Source of the DNA: Pseudoduganella flava
GTDB taxonomy: Bacteria; Pseudomonadota; Gammaproteobacteria; Burkholderiales; Burkholderiaceae_D
NCBI RefSeq assembly: GCF_007830495.1
Contig: NZ_VLKW01000009.1
Span: forward strand, 186,001 to 250,000
Length of the DNA: 64,000 nt
Direction: 5' to 3'
Part shown: positions 7,711 to 15,819 of the stretch, piece by piece
Position numbering within the stretch: position 1 is the first letter of the stretch
Layout: each line of letters starts with the position of its first letter
Notes under the pieces: model-generated
Told to the model about the DNA's origin: nothing
Database searches by the model: none
The model's input: the letters and a program-made list of their open reading frames with translations, nothing else
Position numbers and translations under genes: made by a program

Positions 7711-8649
7711 ATGCGTCAGGACCCGCTGTTGGCGAGCATCGGCGGCATGCTGCGCAAGTTCAAGCGTGCCGAGGCCTGGCTGCGTCATGCCGGCTTACCC
7801 ACGTTCCTTGCCCGGGTGCCGATCTGGCTGCTGTGCGTGCACTACTGCCTGATGATGAAAGGGAAGACGGGGCGCATCGCCCGCATCGGCCACAAGATCG
7901 ACCGCTGGCTCGACACGATCACGGAACTGTCGCGCCACGAGAAGGCCCGCATCGAATTGATCGACGTCGACAGCGGCATGCGCAACGACATCGAATCGAC
8001 GAAGAAAACGCTGCTGTTGTTGCGCGAGCTGTGCGTGGACGTCGGCACGCTGTTCGGCAGCATCGGCTTCCGCTCGCGCATCCTCGACCGCACCCAGCGC
8101 GAATTCCTGGCCGTCGTCGACGAATCCTGTGGTACCGCGACCACGTTACAGCGCGCGCTGGAACTGCACGACGCACGGGCGCTGGCATTACTGCGGCAAA
8201 TGCACGACCGGGAGCGCGAGGCGTCGCGCGACGCCGGCAAGGCAGAAAACACCGCAAACGCCGTCGATGCTGAAAACGCCGTCAACGCCGTCAACGCTGT
8301 CAACGCCGTCAATGCTGAAAATGTCGCCAACGCCGTCAACGCCGTCAGTGCTGAAAATGCCGCCAACGTCGCCAATGCTGCAAATGCCGCCTACGTCACC
8401 AAAGCCGCCAACGTCGCGAACGTCGCAAAAGCCGCCAAGGCCGACAGTCGCGAAGGCGGCCACTGGGATAGCATCGAGAACGCAGGCACGGAAGCCGCGC
8501 CGCACCCCCATTCCATTCCCTCTACCGCCAGCACTGCCGCCATCACCGTAGCCACTGCCACCGCGGCCAGCACTGCCAGCACTGCCAGCACCGCCACCAC
8601 CACGGCTGCCACGGCAGCCGTGCCGGCACCCGCCGTCGTCAAAGTCTGA
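7711..8649 (+). CDS. Hypothetical protein with Asn-Ala-Val and Ser/Thr-Ala repeats
   Basis: This 312-residue protein starts at ATG 7711 after GAGGGAGGCTTCC. Residues 1-170 look folded, with a short hydrophobic stretch (VPIWLLCVHYCLMM near 37-50) and helical segments rich in Leu and charged residues. From about residue 178 the sequence changes to repeats of Asn-Ala-Val and Ala-Glu-Asn, encoded by repeated 9-bp units, and then to an Ala/Thr/Ser tail (TASTASTA). The repeats predict a long Ala-rich helix or a disordered spacer. I recognise no family. There is no signal peptide. The repeat tract is a likely site of length variation without frameshift. Confidence 0.6.
   Translation: MRQDPLLASIGGMLRKFKRAEAWLRHAGLPTFLARVPIWLLCVHYCLMMKGKTGRIARIGHKIDRWLDTITELSRHEKARIELIDVDSGMRNDIESTKKTLLLLRELCVDVGTLFGSIGFRSRILDRTQREFLAVVDESCGTATTLQRALELHDARALALLRQMHDREREASRDAGKAENTANAVDAENAVNAVNAVNAVNAENVANAVNAVSAENAANVANAANAAYVTKAANVANVAKAAKADSREGGHWDSIENAGTEAAPHPHSIPSTASTAAITVATATAASTASTASTATTTAATAAVPAPAVVKV
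8241..8441 (+). repeat. Degenerate 9-bp tandem repeat inside a gene
   Basis: Units of the type GTCAACGCC, GTCAACGCT and GCTGAAAAC recur in tandem for about 200 bp, coding for Asn-Ala-Val, Ala-Glu-Asn and related triplets. Because the unit is 9 bp, gain or loss of copies keeps the reading frame. Confidence 0.75.
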
Positions 8650-8700
8650 TTTCCTCGCTCGGGCGCCAAGCCCGGTCCCGAGTCACGCCGGGACGTGACC

Positions 8701-8719
8701 GCCGGCATACCCTGCCGGC
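8701..8719. terminator. Hairpin between convergent genes
   Basis: GCCGGCA at 8701-8707 pairs with TGCCGGC at 8713-8719 across a 5-nt loop, about 50 bp after the repeat-protein gene. It has no T-run. The rest of 8650-8883 shows no gene I can support. Confidence 0.3.
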
Positions 8720-8883
8720 CGCACCGGTTTGCAACGTGTCCAGGCGATGGGTGAAGAGGGGGACCGCCGCCATTGCGTCGCTGTTTGGTGCAGGTCACGT
8801 CCGCCGTGATCGCGCGTGCAGCGCCGCCGTCATGGCCGCGGTGTGATCACCTGCAGGCCACCGTGCGATACTGCACAGAAGAA

Positions 8884-9120
8884 TCAGTGTGCTTTCGACA
8901 AGATCAACAGCCAGCGGCCGAACAGCAGGATCTCGATATGGCCCGGCTGCACGCCGGTATCGCATTCGATGATCGGGTTCACCGCATAGAAGCGCTTGCG
9001 AAAATCGCGGCAGACCAGCATCTCACGTTTGCCGAAGCGGACCAGAAAGGACATGGGGGCGTATTCGAGGCCGAAGCGGGACTCAAAGCGGGAACCGATG
9101 CCGGTATTGATGGTTGCCAT
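8884..9120 (-). CDS. Small hypothetical protein
   Basis: This 78-residue protein (MATINTGIGSRFESRF) starts at ATG 9120 after AAAGGAATTGTC, a good ribosome binding site. The longer open frame to 9216 lacks one. The chain is basic and rich in aromatic residues, has a single hydrophobic segment near its C-terminus (IEILLFGRWLLIL) and two cysteines, and has no signal peptide. I recognise no family. It converges on the repeat-containing gene, with 234 bp between the stops. A weak copy of the Crp/Fnr-like palindrome lies just beyond its 3' end, oriented for antisense transcription if it is real. Confidence 0.55.
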   Translation of the reverse strand: MATINTGIGSRFESRFGLEYAPMSFLVRFGKREMLVCRDFRKRFYAVNPIIECDTGVQPGHIEILLFGRWLLILSKAH

Positions 9121-9432
9121 GACAATTCCTTTGTAAAAAACACCGCGCACGGCCGGCTGGGGAGCCGAGGGAGAGCGATGCATATTGTTACGTACTGGTT
9201 TCGTAAGGTTTGGCAAGACCCGGTGCTTCGGACGTCGTGCTTAGGAACTCGTGCTTTCGAATTCGTGCTTTCGAATTCGTTTTGAAACTCGTCCTTGAAC
9301 TCGTGTTCCCGCTGCCGCCGGTGCCAGGTTACTGCTCACTGATGAGAAGCATATCACAAACTACTGTACATAAACACAGGGCTGTATGAAAACGCAGGTA
9401 TTTTTGCCAACCGTTGTATTTCCGCAAAACCC
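9121..9432. other. Intergenic region between divergent genes
   Basis: These 312 bp separate the small protein read leftwards from the PAP2 phosphatase read rightwards and must hold both promoters. The stretch is AT-richer than its surroundings. It contains the degenerate tandem repeat at 9229-9310 and no open frame I would call a gene. I could not assign a convincing -35/-10 pair. Confidence 0.6.
9229..9310. repeat. Degenerate 11-14-bp tandem repeat
   Basis: About six units share a core GAA-N-TCGT-N-N-TT. The clearest two are GAACTCGTGCTTTC (9245-9258) and GAATTCGTGCTTTC (9259-9272); shorter decayed copies lie on both sides. It is non-coding and sits in a divergent promoter region. Confidence 0.6.
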
Positions 9433-10149
9433 ATGAGCCGGATCGCCTACGGAAAACTCATCCGCTTCATCGAGGCGCGCCTGAGCCCCGGCGGCGAGCT
9501 GGGGCTGCACCTGACCGCCGGCGTCGCCTTGCTCGTCACCGCCGTCGCCGTGTTTCGCGAGATCGCCGAGGCGGTCGGCGAACAGGACGACATCGCGCGC
9601 TTCGACGGCCACGTGGCGCAGTGGTTCAACACCCATGCGTTCGAGCCGTTGACGACGATCATGTTCGGCATCACGCACCTGCACGGCATCCCCGCGATGA
9701 GCATCGCGGCCGCCTTGCTGGCGCTGTGGTTCTGGCGCAAGGGCGCGCCTTACTGGGTGTTGTCGGTGGCCGTTTCGGTTCCCGGCGGCATGCTGCTGAA
9801 CGTGCTGTTGAAGTACACCTACGAGCGGCCGCGGCCCGCGTTCGACGAGCCCTTGCTGACGCTCGCCACCTACAGCTTCCCCAGCGGGCATACCGCCGCC
9901 GCGACCTTGTTCTATGGGCTGCTCGCCAGCTATGTCGTGACGACGTCGCCCAGCTGGCGGCGCCGCTGCCTGGCGGTGGTGGCCGCTTGCGCGATGGTGC
10001 TGCTGGTCGCTTTCAGCCGCGTGTACCTGGGCGCCCATTACGTGTCCGACGTGCTGGCCGCGATGGCCGAGAGCGCGGGCTGGCTGGCGATCTGCATCAC
10101 CGCCGTATCGACGTTGCGACGCCGCCGGGCGGCGCGGCGGGACCAATGA
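9433..10149 (+). CDS. PAP2-family membrane phosphatase
   Basis: This 238-residue inner-membrane protein has five or six hydrophobic helices. All three PAP2 signature motifs are present in order: KYTYERPRP, then SFPSGHTAA, then SRVYLGAHYVSD, giving the active-site Arg, the two His and the Asp that work on phosphate esters at the periplasmic face. Likely substrates are phosphatidic acid, phosphatidylglycerol phosphate or undecaprenyl diphosphate. Its TGA overlaps the ATG of the downstream lipid kinase gene (ATGA at 10146-10149). The pairing of a lipid phosphatase with a lipid kinase suggests turnover of diacylglycerol and phosphatidic acid. Confidence 0.9.
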   Translation: MSRIAYGKLIRFIEARLSPGGELGLHLTAGVALLVTAVAVFREIAEAVGEQDDIARFDGHVAQWFNTHAFEPLTTIMFGITHLHGIPAMSIAAALLALWFWRKGAPYWVLSVAVSVPGGMLLNVLLKYTYERPRPAFDEPLLTLATYSFPSGHTAAATLFYGLLASYVVTTSPSWRRRCLAVVAACAMVLLVAFSRVYLGAHYVSDVLAAMAESAGWLAICITAVSTLRRRRAARRDQ

Positions 10150-11048
10150 TGGCCGACGCCGTCGTCGTCATCAATGCGGGGGCCGGTACGGGCTACGATG
10201 CCGCGTGGGCCGCGGCGCTGCGCGACAAGTTCGCGCAAGCGGGACTGGCCGCCGAGGTGACGCTGGCCCATACGGGCGAGGAGGCGGTGCAGGCTGCGCG
10301 CGACGCTGTCGGGCGGGGTATCGGCATCGTTGTCGCGGGCGGCGGGGACGGCACGCAGAACGCCATTGCCGCGGTGCTGGTCGATACGTCCACCGCGCTG
10401 GGCGTGCTGCCGCTCGGCACGCTGAATCACTTCGCCAAGGACCTGAACATCCCGCTGACGCTGGAAGACGCGGTTGCCACGATCGCCCACGGCCGGCGGC
10501 AGGCCGTCGACGTGGGCGAGGTGAACGGCCGCATCTTCCTGAACAATTCCAGCCTCGGCCTGTATCCGGACATCGTGCGCGAACGCGTGCGGCAGCAGCG
10601 CCTGCGCGGACGCGGCAAATGGCCGGCATTCTTCTGGGCGAGCCTGTCGGCGTTGCGGCGCTATCCTTTCCTGAGCCTGCGGCTGCACGTGCACGGCGAC
10701 GAGCATGCGCGGCGCACGCCATTCGTCTTCATCGGCAATAATGCGTACACGATGCAGGGCCTGAACATCGGCGTGCGCGAACGGCTCGATGGCGGATGCC
10801 TGAGCCTGTACGTGGCGCAGCGGCCGACGCGGCTTGGTCTGGTGCGGCTGGCCTGCCATGCCCTGCTGGGGCGGCTGGAGCGGGTCCCCGACTTCGACGT
10901 GCTGGTGGCCGAGGACCTGACGATCCACAGCCGGCGCAAGCTGCTGCGCGTCGCCACCGACGGCGAGGTGACGCTGCTGGCGCCCCCATTGACCTACCGT
11001 TCGCGTCCCGGTGCGCTGACGGTCATCGTGCCACGTCAGGAGCGCTGA
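10146..11048 (+). CDS. Diacylglycerol/lipid kinase family protein
   Basis: This 300-residue soluble kinase is of the DagK/YegS type. The nucleotide loop GGGDGTQNAIA (near 60-70) contains the GGDGT signature, and PLGTLNHFAKDL follows as the usual second motif, with His in place of the commoner Asp after Asn. It would phosphorylate diacylglycerol or a related lipid using ATP. Tandem ATG codons lie at 10146 and 10149; the first overlaps the stop of the PAP2 gene, so translation is coupled. The metallophosphoesterase follows after 26 bp in the same direction, probably in one operon. Confidence 0.88.
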   Translation: MMADAVVVINAGAGTGYDAAWAAALRDKFAQAGLAAEVTLAHTGEEAVQAARDAVGRGIGIVVAGGGDGTQNAIAAVLVDTSTALGVLPLGTLNHFAKDLNIPLTLEDAVATIAHGRRQAVDVGEVNGRIFLNNSSLGLYPDIVRERVRQQRLRGRGKWPAFFWASLSALRRYPFLSLRLHVHGDEHARRTPFVFIGNNAYTMQGLNIGVRERLDGGCLSLYVAQRPTRLGLVRLACHALLGRLERVPDFDVLVAEDLTIHSRRKLLRVATDGEVTLLAPPLTYRSRPGALTVIVPRQER

Positions 11049-11074
11049 TTGTCAGCGCCTCTCAAGGAGGAATC

Positions 11075-11953
11075 ATGCGTACCCTCGTTCACCTGTCCGA
11101 CATCCACTTCGGCCGCGTCGACGACCGCCTGCTCGCCCCGCTGCGCGCGACGGTCGAGGCGGTGCAGCCGCACGTCGTCGTCGTATCCGGCGACCTGACG
11201 CAGCGCGCCCGCAGTGCCCAGTTCCAGGCCGCGCGCGCGTGGCTCGACACGTTGCCGCAGCCGCAGATCGTCGTGCCGGGCAATCACGACATCCCGCTGT
11301 ACAACGTGGCCGCGCGCTTCCTGACGCCGCTGACGAAGTACCGCCGCTACATCACGCCGAACCTGGCGCCGGAATACGTGGACGACGAGATCGCGGTGAT
11401 GGGCCTGAACACGGCGCGCTCGCTGACGATCAAGGACGGCCGCGTGAACCGCGACCAGGTGGCGCGCCTGCAGGAACGGATGGCGAAGGTGGACCAGCGC
11501 CTGACCCGCATCGTCGTCACGCACCACCCGTTCGACCTGCCGGAACAGTTCGACGAGGACGACCTGGTCGACCGCGCGCCGATGGCGATGGAAGCGTTCG
11601 CCCGTTGCGGCGTCGACCTGCTGCTGGCGGGCCACCTGCACGCGAGCCATTCGGGCAACAGCGCGCGGCGCTACAAGATCGCCGGCTACGCGGCACTGGT
11701 CGTCCAGGCCGGCACGGCCACGTCGACGCGGGGCAGGGGAGAAACGAATTCGTTCAACGTGCTGCGCATCGACCAGGAAGAGATCCAGGTGGAGCGCTAT
11801 GGCTGGAAGGAAGAGACCGGAGCGTTCGAAGTGGTGACGATCGAAGTATTCCGCCGCGCCGGCAACAGCTGGCAACCGCTCGGCACGACGCCGGACATGC
11901 CGGAAGCGATCACAAGCAGCGAGACGGTGGCGCCGCAGACCGTCAGCGGCTGA
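11075..11953 (+). CDS. Metallophosphoesterase (CpdA-like)
   Basis: This 292-residue cytoplasmic calcineurin-like phosphoesterase has the full two-metal set: LSDIHFG (Asp9, His11), VVSGDLTQ, VPGNHDIP, VVTHHPFD and AGHLHASH. That order matches class III cyclic-nucleotide phosphodiesterases (CpdA) and related nucleotide or lipid phosphoesterases; the natural substrate cannot be decided here. ATG 11075 follows CAAGGAGGAATC, a strong ribosome binding site, so the longer upstream frame is not used. It is the third gene of the PAP2/lipid-kinase cluster and is followed at once by an inverted repeat element. Confidence 0.88.
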   Translation: MRTLVHLSDIHFGRVDDRLLAPLRATVEAVQPHVVVVSGDLTQRARSAQFQAARAWLDTLPQPQIVVPGNHDIPLYNVAARFLTPLTKYRRYITPNLAPEYVDDEIAVMGLNTARSLTIKDGRVNRDQVARLQERMAKVDQRLTRIVVTHHPFDLPEQFDEDDLVDRAPMAMEAFARCGVDLLLAGHLHASHSGNSARRYKIAGYAALVVQAGTATSTRGRGETNSFNVLRIDQEEIQVERYGWKEETGAFEVVTIEVFRRAGNSWQPLGTTPDMPEAITSSETVAPQTVSG

Positions 11954-12068
11954 GCCCGTGTCCTGCTGGGGTCAGACCCCGACAGGACACGGCCACGGCA
12001 GTCATATTGACGAGCTTGTGTCCTGTGGGGGGTCTGACCCCAGCGATGGGGTGACTGGACACGGGCTC
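11952..12068. repeat. Nested inverted repeat built on GGGGTCAGACCCC
   Basis: The outer arms GAGCCCGTGTCC (11952-11963) and GGACACGGGCTC (12057-12068) are perfect inverted copies. Inside lie GTGTCCTG/CAGGACAC pairs and two copies of the GGGGTCAGACCCC type in opposite orientation. The element sits between convergent genes and could act as a bidirectional terminator. Similar sequence occurs at 20690-20716, so this looks like a dispersed genomic repeat. Confidence 0.7.
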
Positions 12069-12076
12069 AGGAGTAA

Positions 12077-13465
12077 CTACAGCCAGTAATCCCAGAACTG
12101 CGACGCCCATTCCTTCATTCGCATCAGCAGCGGCCGGCCGCGCCAGTCGCGCAGCGTGACTTCCTTCGAGTTGCGCAAGTCTTCGCGGAACGCGTTGTCC
12201 ATTTCCTTGCCGAACGCGTCGCCCAGCACGATCACGTTGACCTCGGCGTTGTGCATGAAGCTGCGGCGGTCGATGTTGGCCGAGCCCACCGTCGACCACA
12301 CGCCGTCGATGACCATCGTCTTCGCGTGCAGCACCGCCAGCTTCAGCTCGTGGATCTTGACGCCGCCGTCGAGCAGTTTGTCGTACAGCGCGCGGCCGGC
12401 GTGGAACACCATGCCGCTGTCGGACACGCTGGGCAGCACCAGCTGCACGTCCACGCCCCGTTTCGCCGCGTCGATCAGCGCCTGCAGCGTCTGGTCGTCC
12501 GGCACGAAGTAGGCGCATGTGATGTGGATCGATTTCTTTGCTTCCTGGATCGCCAGCAGCATCGCCTTGTAGATCTCGTAGCGGCCGCCCGGCTCGCTGC
12601 CGAGGATGCGCACGACCTTGTCGCCGGCGATCGTCGGCGTCGGGAAGTATTCCGCTTCGCGGAGGTCGTCCGCGTCCTGGCCTGTCCAGTGGCCGATGAA
12701 CAGCCACTGCATCGCCTGCACGGCGGGGCCTTCGATGCGCACGTGGGTGTCGCGCCAGCCGACGTCCTTCTCGCTGCGGGCGCGCGACTTCGAGCGGAAC
12801 GGCGAGCTCTTCGAGTAGGTGTCGCTGATGTTGATGCCGCCCGTGAAGCCGATCTTGCCGTCGACGATCAGCATCTTTCGGTGGTCGCGGTTGTTCACCT
12901 TCCAGCCGTTGCCGCGCACCTTGGCCGGGTTGACGGGGTTGTAGGGGACCAGGTGGATGCCGGCCGCGCGCATCCTGTCGAAGAACTCCTGCGGCACCGT
13001 CAGCGTGCCCACGCTGTCGTAGATCACGTTGACGACGACGCCGGCCTTCTGCTTCTCGATCAACAGGTCGGCGAATTTCTCGCCCAGCTCGTCCTGGTCG
13101 AAGATGTACGTCTCGAAGTTGATGTTGTTCTTCGCGCCGGAGATGGCCTTCATCATCTCGGCCATCGTCACGGGGCCGTCGAACAGCAGCTTGACCTGGT
13201 TGCCGGCGATCAGCGGCACGCCCGTCGCCGCTTCCTCCAGCGCGGCCTGCTGCTTCAGGTCCAGCGTGTTCTTGCTCCAGCGCTTGGCCAGCAGCGCCTT
13301 GGTGCGGTCCGGCGACAGCGCACCCGCCACGGATTTGACGACGGGCACCTTGCCCGCTTCGGCCTTCGTCTTGTCCGGGTCGACGGTGGGCAGCGATGCG
13401 CACGCGACCAGGCTCCACCCCGCCAGGATGACGGCCAGCCAGTGCCGTGGTCTCCAACGTTTCAT
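12077..13465 (-). CDS. Phospholipase D/cardiolipin synthase-like lipoprotein
   Basis: This 462-residue protein has two HKD motifs: NRDHRKMLIVDG (His-x-Lys-x4-Asp) and LAVLHAKTMVIDG followed by GSANID. It therefore belongs to the phospholipase D superfamily of cardiolipin synthases, which join phosphatidyl groups. Unusually, the N-terminus is a lipoprotein signal (LVACASLP, lipidation at the Cys) instead of membrane helices, which places the enzyme outside the cytoplasm. ATG 13465 overlaps the stop of the upstream gcr-like gene (ATGA at 13462-13465) and has GGAGAGCAA before it. ClsC/YmdC-type enzymes are the closest idea; donor and acceptor are not readable. Confidence 0.85.
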   Translation of the reverse strand: MKRWRPRHWLAVILAGWSLVACASLPTVDPDKTKAEAGKVPVVKSVAGALSPDRTKALLAKRWSKNTLDLKQQAALEEAATGVPLIAGNQVKLLFDGPVTMAEMMKAISGAKNNINFETYIFDQDELGEKFADLLIEKQKAGVVVNVIYDSVGTLTVPQEFFDRMRAAGIHLVPYNPVNPAKVRGNGWKVNNRDHRKMLIVDGKIGFTGGINISDTYSKSSPFRSKSRARSEKDVGWRDTHVRIEGPAVQAMQWLFIGHWTGQDADDLREAEYFPTPTIAGDKVVRILGSEPGGRYEIYKAMLLAIQEAKKSIHITCAYFVPDDQTLQALIDAAKRGVDVQLVLPSVSDSGMVFHAGRALYDKLLDGGVKIHELKLAVLHAKTMVIDGVWSTVGSANIDRRSFMHNAEVNVIVLGDAFGKEMDNAFREDLRNSKEVTLRDWRGRPLLMRMKEWASQFWDYWL

Positions 13466-15498
13466 TTGCTCTCCTTCGTCCCGATGAAAAAGTCGACCGG
13501 CGCACGCCGCAGGCGGTTGCCCAGCGCGCGCAGCAACAGGAAGCCGTGTTCGAACGGAATGCGCCGCGCGCGCAACGCCACCCACAGGGCCAGGCCGAAA
13601 CTGACCAGCAGGTTGACGGTGCCGATCGCGAGGAATCCGATAACGGACGTCACAACCAGTTGCCAGCTCACATTGTGATCCAAGCCGACCAGGGCTGTCG
13701 CAAAGTTGGCGGATGAGAAGGTAACGTGGCGGATGTCGATGGGCAGCCCCAGCAGCAGGCCCAGCGCGCTGGCCATGCCGAGCATGATGCCGAAGTAGAA
13801 GTTGCCCATGATGCTGCCCAGGTTGTGCTCCAGGTAGCGGCCCAGGCGGTCCGTACGGTCCTGGCCGATCAGCGCCGCCAGCCCGCGCAGCTGCGAGATG
13901 CGGCGGCCCCAGCGCGTGTACAGCGCCTGGTTGTCGTAGTAGCCGGAAATCAGGCCGGCCAGGAACAGGCACACGCCCGCGATCGCCGCGTAGAACAGCG
14001 CCGGCGTGTGAATCGGATCGATGTCGTGCAGCAGGTGCATCGCCTTCTCCGGCGTGACGAGGTGATGCCCGCTGAACTGGCGCCAGCACCAGGCGATCAG
14101 CCACGCGGTCGGCAGCGCCGTCGCGATATTGCCCAGCACGGCCGTGACCTGGGTGCGAAATACCTTGTTGATCAACTCGGCCAGGCTGTCCAGGTCGATG
14201 TGGCGGCCGTCCCGGCTTTGCAGGCTGGCGGCGATGCGCGACGCCGTCATCGCCGGCTGTTTCGTCGCCACCGTGAAGTGCAGCAGGTGGATGAACACGA
14301 AGCCCAGCGAGTAATTCATCGAGAACAGGAAAGCCTCGACGAGCGGCGCGGCGCGTAACGTGCCAAGCAGGATCTTGAACAGCGCCATGAAGCCGACGAC
14401 CACGCCGGCGCCGGCGGCGGACAGGAACATGCCCAGCAGCTCGCCCCGGTTCTCGGCGATGTAGTGCTCGCCCGTGCGGCTGGCGTTCTCCGTCACGTTA
14501 CGGGCCAGCAGGTGGATGTTGTCGCGGAACAGGTCGCGCACCGTGTACTTGTTGTTGTGCGCTTCGATCAGCTCGAGCGCCATGGCCAGTGTGGCCGCGC
14601 GGCGCTGCACCTGCCGCTCGGTGGGCGCGCGGTGCGGCATCGCGGCGGCCCTCACCGCTTCCAGGTCCACTGTCGGCGGAGGCGGCAGTTCGCCGGACAC
14701 GTCGACGAGGAACAGCAGCTTGCGCATCCGGTCGATGCTCTGCGTCAGCGTCACGAGCAGGTACGTCAACGCGATCGTCGTGCCCTGCACGAGCGCCTTG
14801 CGGCGGATCTTGGCGACCACCGCGTCGCACTGGTCGAGCATCACCAGCAGGTGCTTCGCATCGTCCAGTTCCACGTCGGCGCCGCCCAGCATCTTTTCGT
14901 AACCATCGAGGTAGTGGACGACCTCGCGGTTCTGCACGAGGAACGGCGACGCGAATTCCTCCATCTCGGTATGGAAGTTCGTCAGCTTCGGTTCCAGCCC
15001 GATCGCCGCGACGCGGTAGGACAGCGTGCGGATCGCTTCGAGCATCCCCGGCAGCATGATGATCCGGTCGCGGCGGGTGAACAGCGTGTCGAACAGGTCC
15101 AGCCAGTCGGCCGCCGGCACGGCGCTGATCCAGCACCAGTCGCTGCGCTTGTACAGTACTTCGTCGAGCAGGTCGGCCAGGTATTCGTCGCCCAGCGCGG
15201 GCGGCAGCAGCCGGTAGGCGACGCGGCGTTTCAGTTCGGTAAAGAAGCCGTCGTTGGACAGCACGCCGACCTCGCTGTACAGGCTGGCGTGGCGGCGGCC
15301 GCGCAGCAGGCGCAGCACATAGGCGCGCAGCTGGCCGGCGTGCCCGGCATTGCCTTTCAGGAGTTGCGTGAGGGTGCGGACGTTGGCGGCGGCACGGATG
15401 TGATTGCCGCGGCGGCGGGGCCGCAGCTGATCGACGAGGGCGACCAGCGCGGCAGTGCCCGTCGTGCGTTCATCGATGCTGTCGAGGATGGCGAGCAT
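13462..15498 (-). CDS. Gcr-family 'site-specific recombinase' membrane protein
   Basis: This 678-residue protein matches the SpecificRecomb family named after gonococcal Gcr. The N-terminal 370 residues are soluble and helical; the C-terminal half has several membrane helices (for example AGAGVVVGFMALFKILLG and ALPTAWLIAWCW). No tyrosine or serine recombinase active site is visible, so I doubt the recombinase name. The true role is probably at the membrane. It is the first gene of a two-gene unit and its TGA overlaps the ATG of the phospholipase D lipoprotein. The start is uncertain: ATG 15498 lacks a clear ribosome binding site, and a TTG at 15516 is possible. Confidence 0.75.
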   Translation of the reverse strand: MLAILDSIDERTTGTAALVALVDQLRPRRRGNHIRAAANVRTLTQLLKGNAGHAGQLRAYVLRLLRGRRHASLYSEVGVLSNDGFFTELKRRVAYRLLPPALGDEYLADLLDEVLYKRSDWCWISAVPAADWLDLFDTLFTRRDRIIMLPGMLEAIRTLSYRVAAIGLEPKLTNFHTEMEEFASPFLVQNREVVHYLDGYEKMLGGADVELDDAKHLLVMLDQCDAVVAKIRRKALVQGTTIALTYLLVTLTQSIDRMRKLLFLVDVSGELPPPPTVDLEAVRAAAMPHRAPTERQVQRRAATLAMALELIEAHNNKYTVRDLFRDNIHLLARNVTENASRTGEHYIAENRGELLGMFLSAAGAGVVVGFMALFKILLGTLRAAPLVEAFLFSMNYSLGFVFIHLLHFTVATKQPAMTASRIAASLQSRDGRHIDLDSLAELINKVFRTQVTAVLGNIATALPTAWLIAWCWRQFSGHHLVTPEKAMHLLHDIDPIHTPALFYAAIAGVCLFLAGLISGYYDNQALYTRWGRRISQLRGLAALIGQDRTDRLGRYLEHNLGSIMGNFYFGIMLGMASALGLLLGLPIDIRHVTFSSANFATALVGLDHNVSWQLVVTSVIGFLAIGTVNLLVSFGLALWVALRARRIPFEHGFLLLRALGNRLRRAPVDFFIGTKESK

Positions 15499-15819
15499 GC
15501 GGTACTTCGTGAGCAAAGGTCACATTGTACCGCTCAACCGTAACAGCTCTGTACGGCAGCGAACCGACAGTCGTGGATGCCTTTCGGTCATGTGGCGGGA
15601 ACGACGCGTTTCCGTGCCAGCCGGTCAACAGCTCTGCATTTTCAGGTAGCCGATCCGGCCGATGAGGTATATGGTGAATGCACGATAGTCCTATTTTTTG
15701 TGAGTCTCCGCACAGAGTTTGATGCAGGGGCGGCAGTAAGCTTGCACCAGCTTTAGGAAAAGCACGAAAGGTGGCGGGACCGAGCCGATCGGTTGTCAGA
15801 CTTGACCTAGAGACCTATC
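15499..15819. other. Intergenic region upstream of the porin and gcr-like genes
   Basis: These 321 bp separate two divergent genes. TACAAT on the minus strand near 15526-15531 could be a -10 for the gcr-like gene, without a good -35. Nothing upstream of the porin matches a sigma-70 consensus well. I see no small gene or hairpin worth calling. Confidence 0.5.

Noticed and set aside
8241..8441. CRISPR-like array
   Set aside because: The repeats are contiguous 9-bp coding units without spacers, inside an open reading frame.
8863..8876. GTGCG-ATAC-TGCAC, a one-mismatch copy of the palindrome
   Set aside because: It lies between convergent genes, not before one. It would only drive antisense RNA over the 8884-9120 gene (CAAGAT at 8899), so I left it out of the site list.
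13462..15498. Evidence of a mobile element from the 'site-specific recombinase' name
   Set aside because: The Gcr family has no tyrosine or serine recombinase motif here and has membrane helices. There are no attachment sites or transposase genes nearby.
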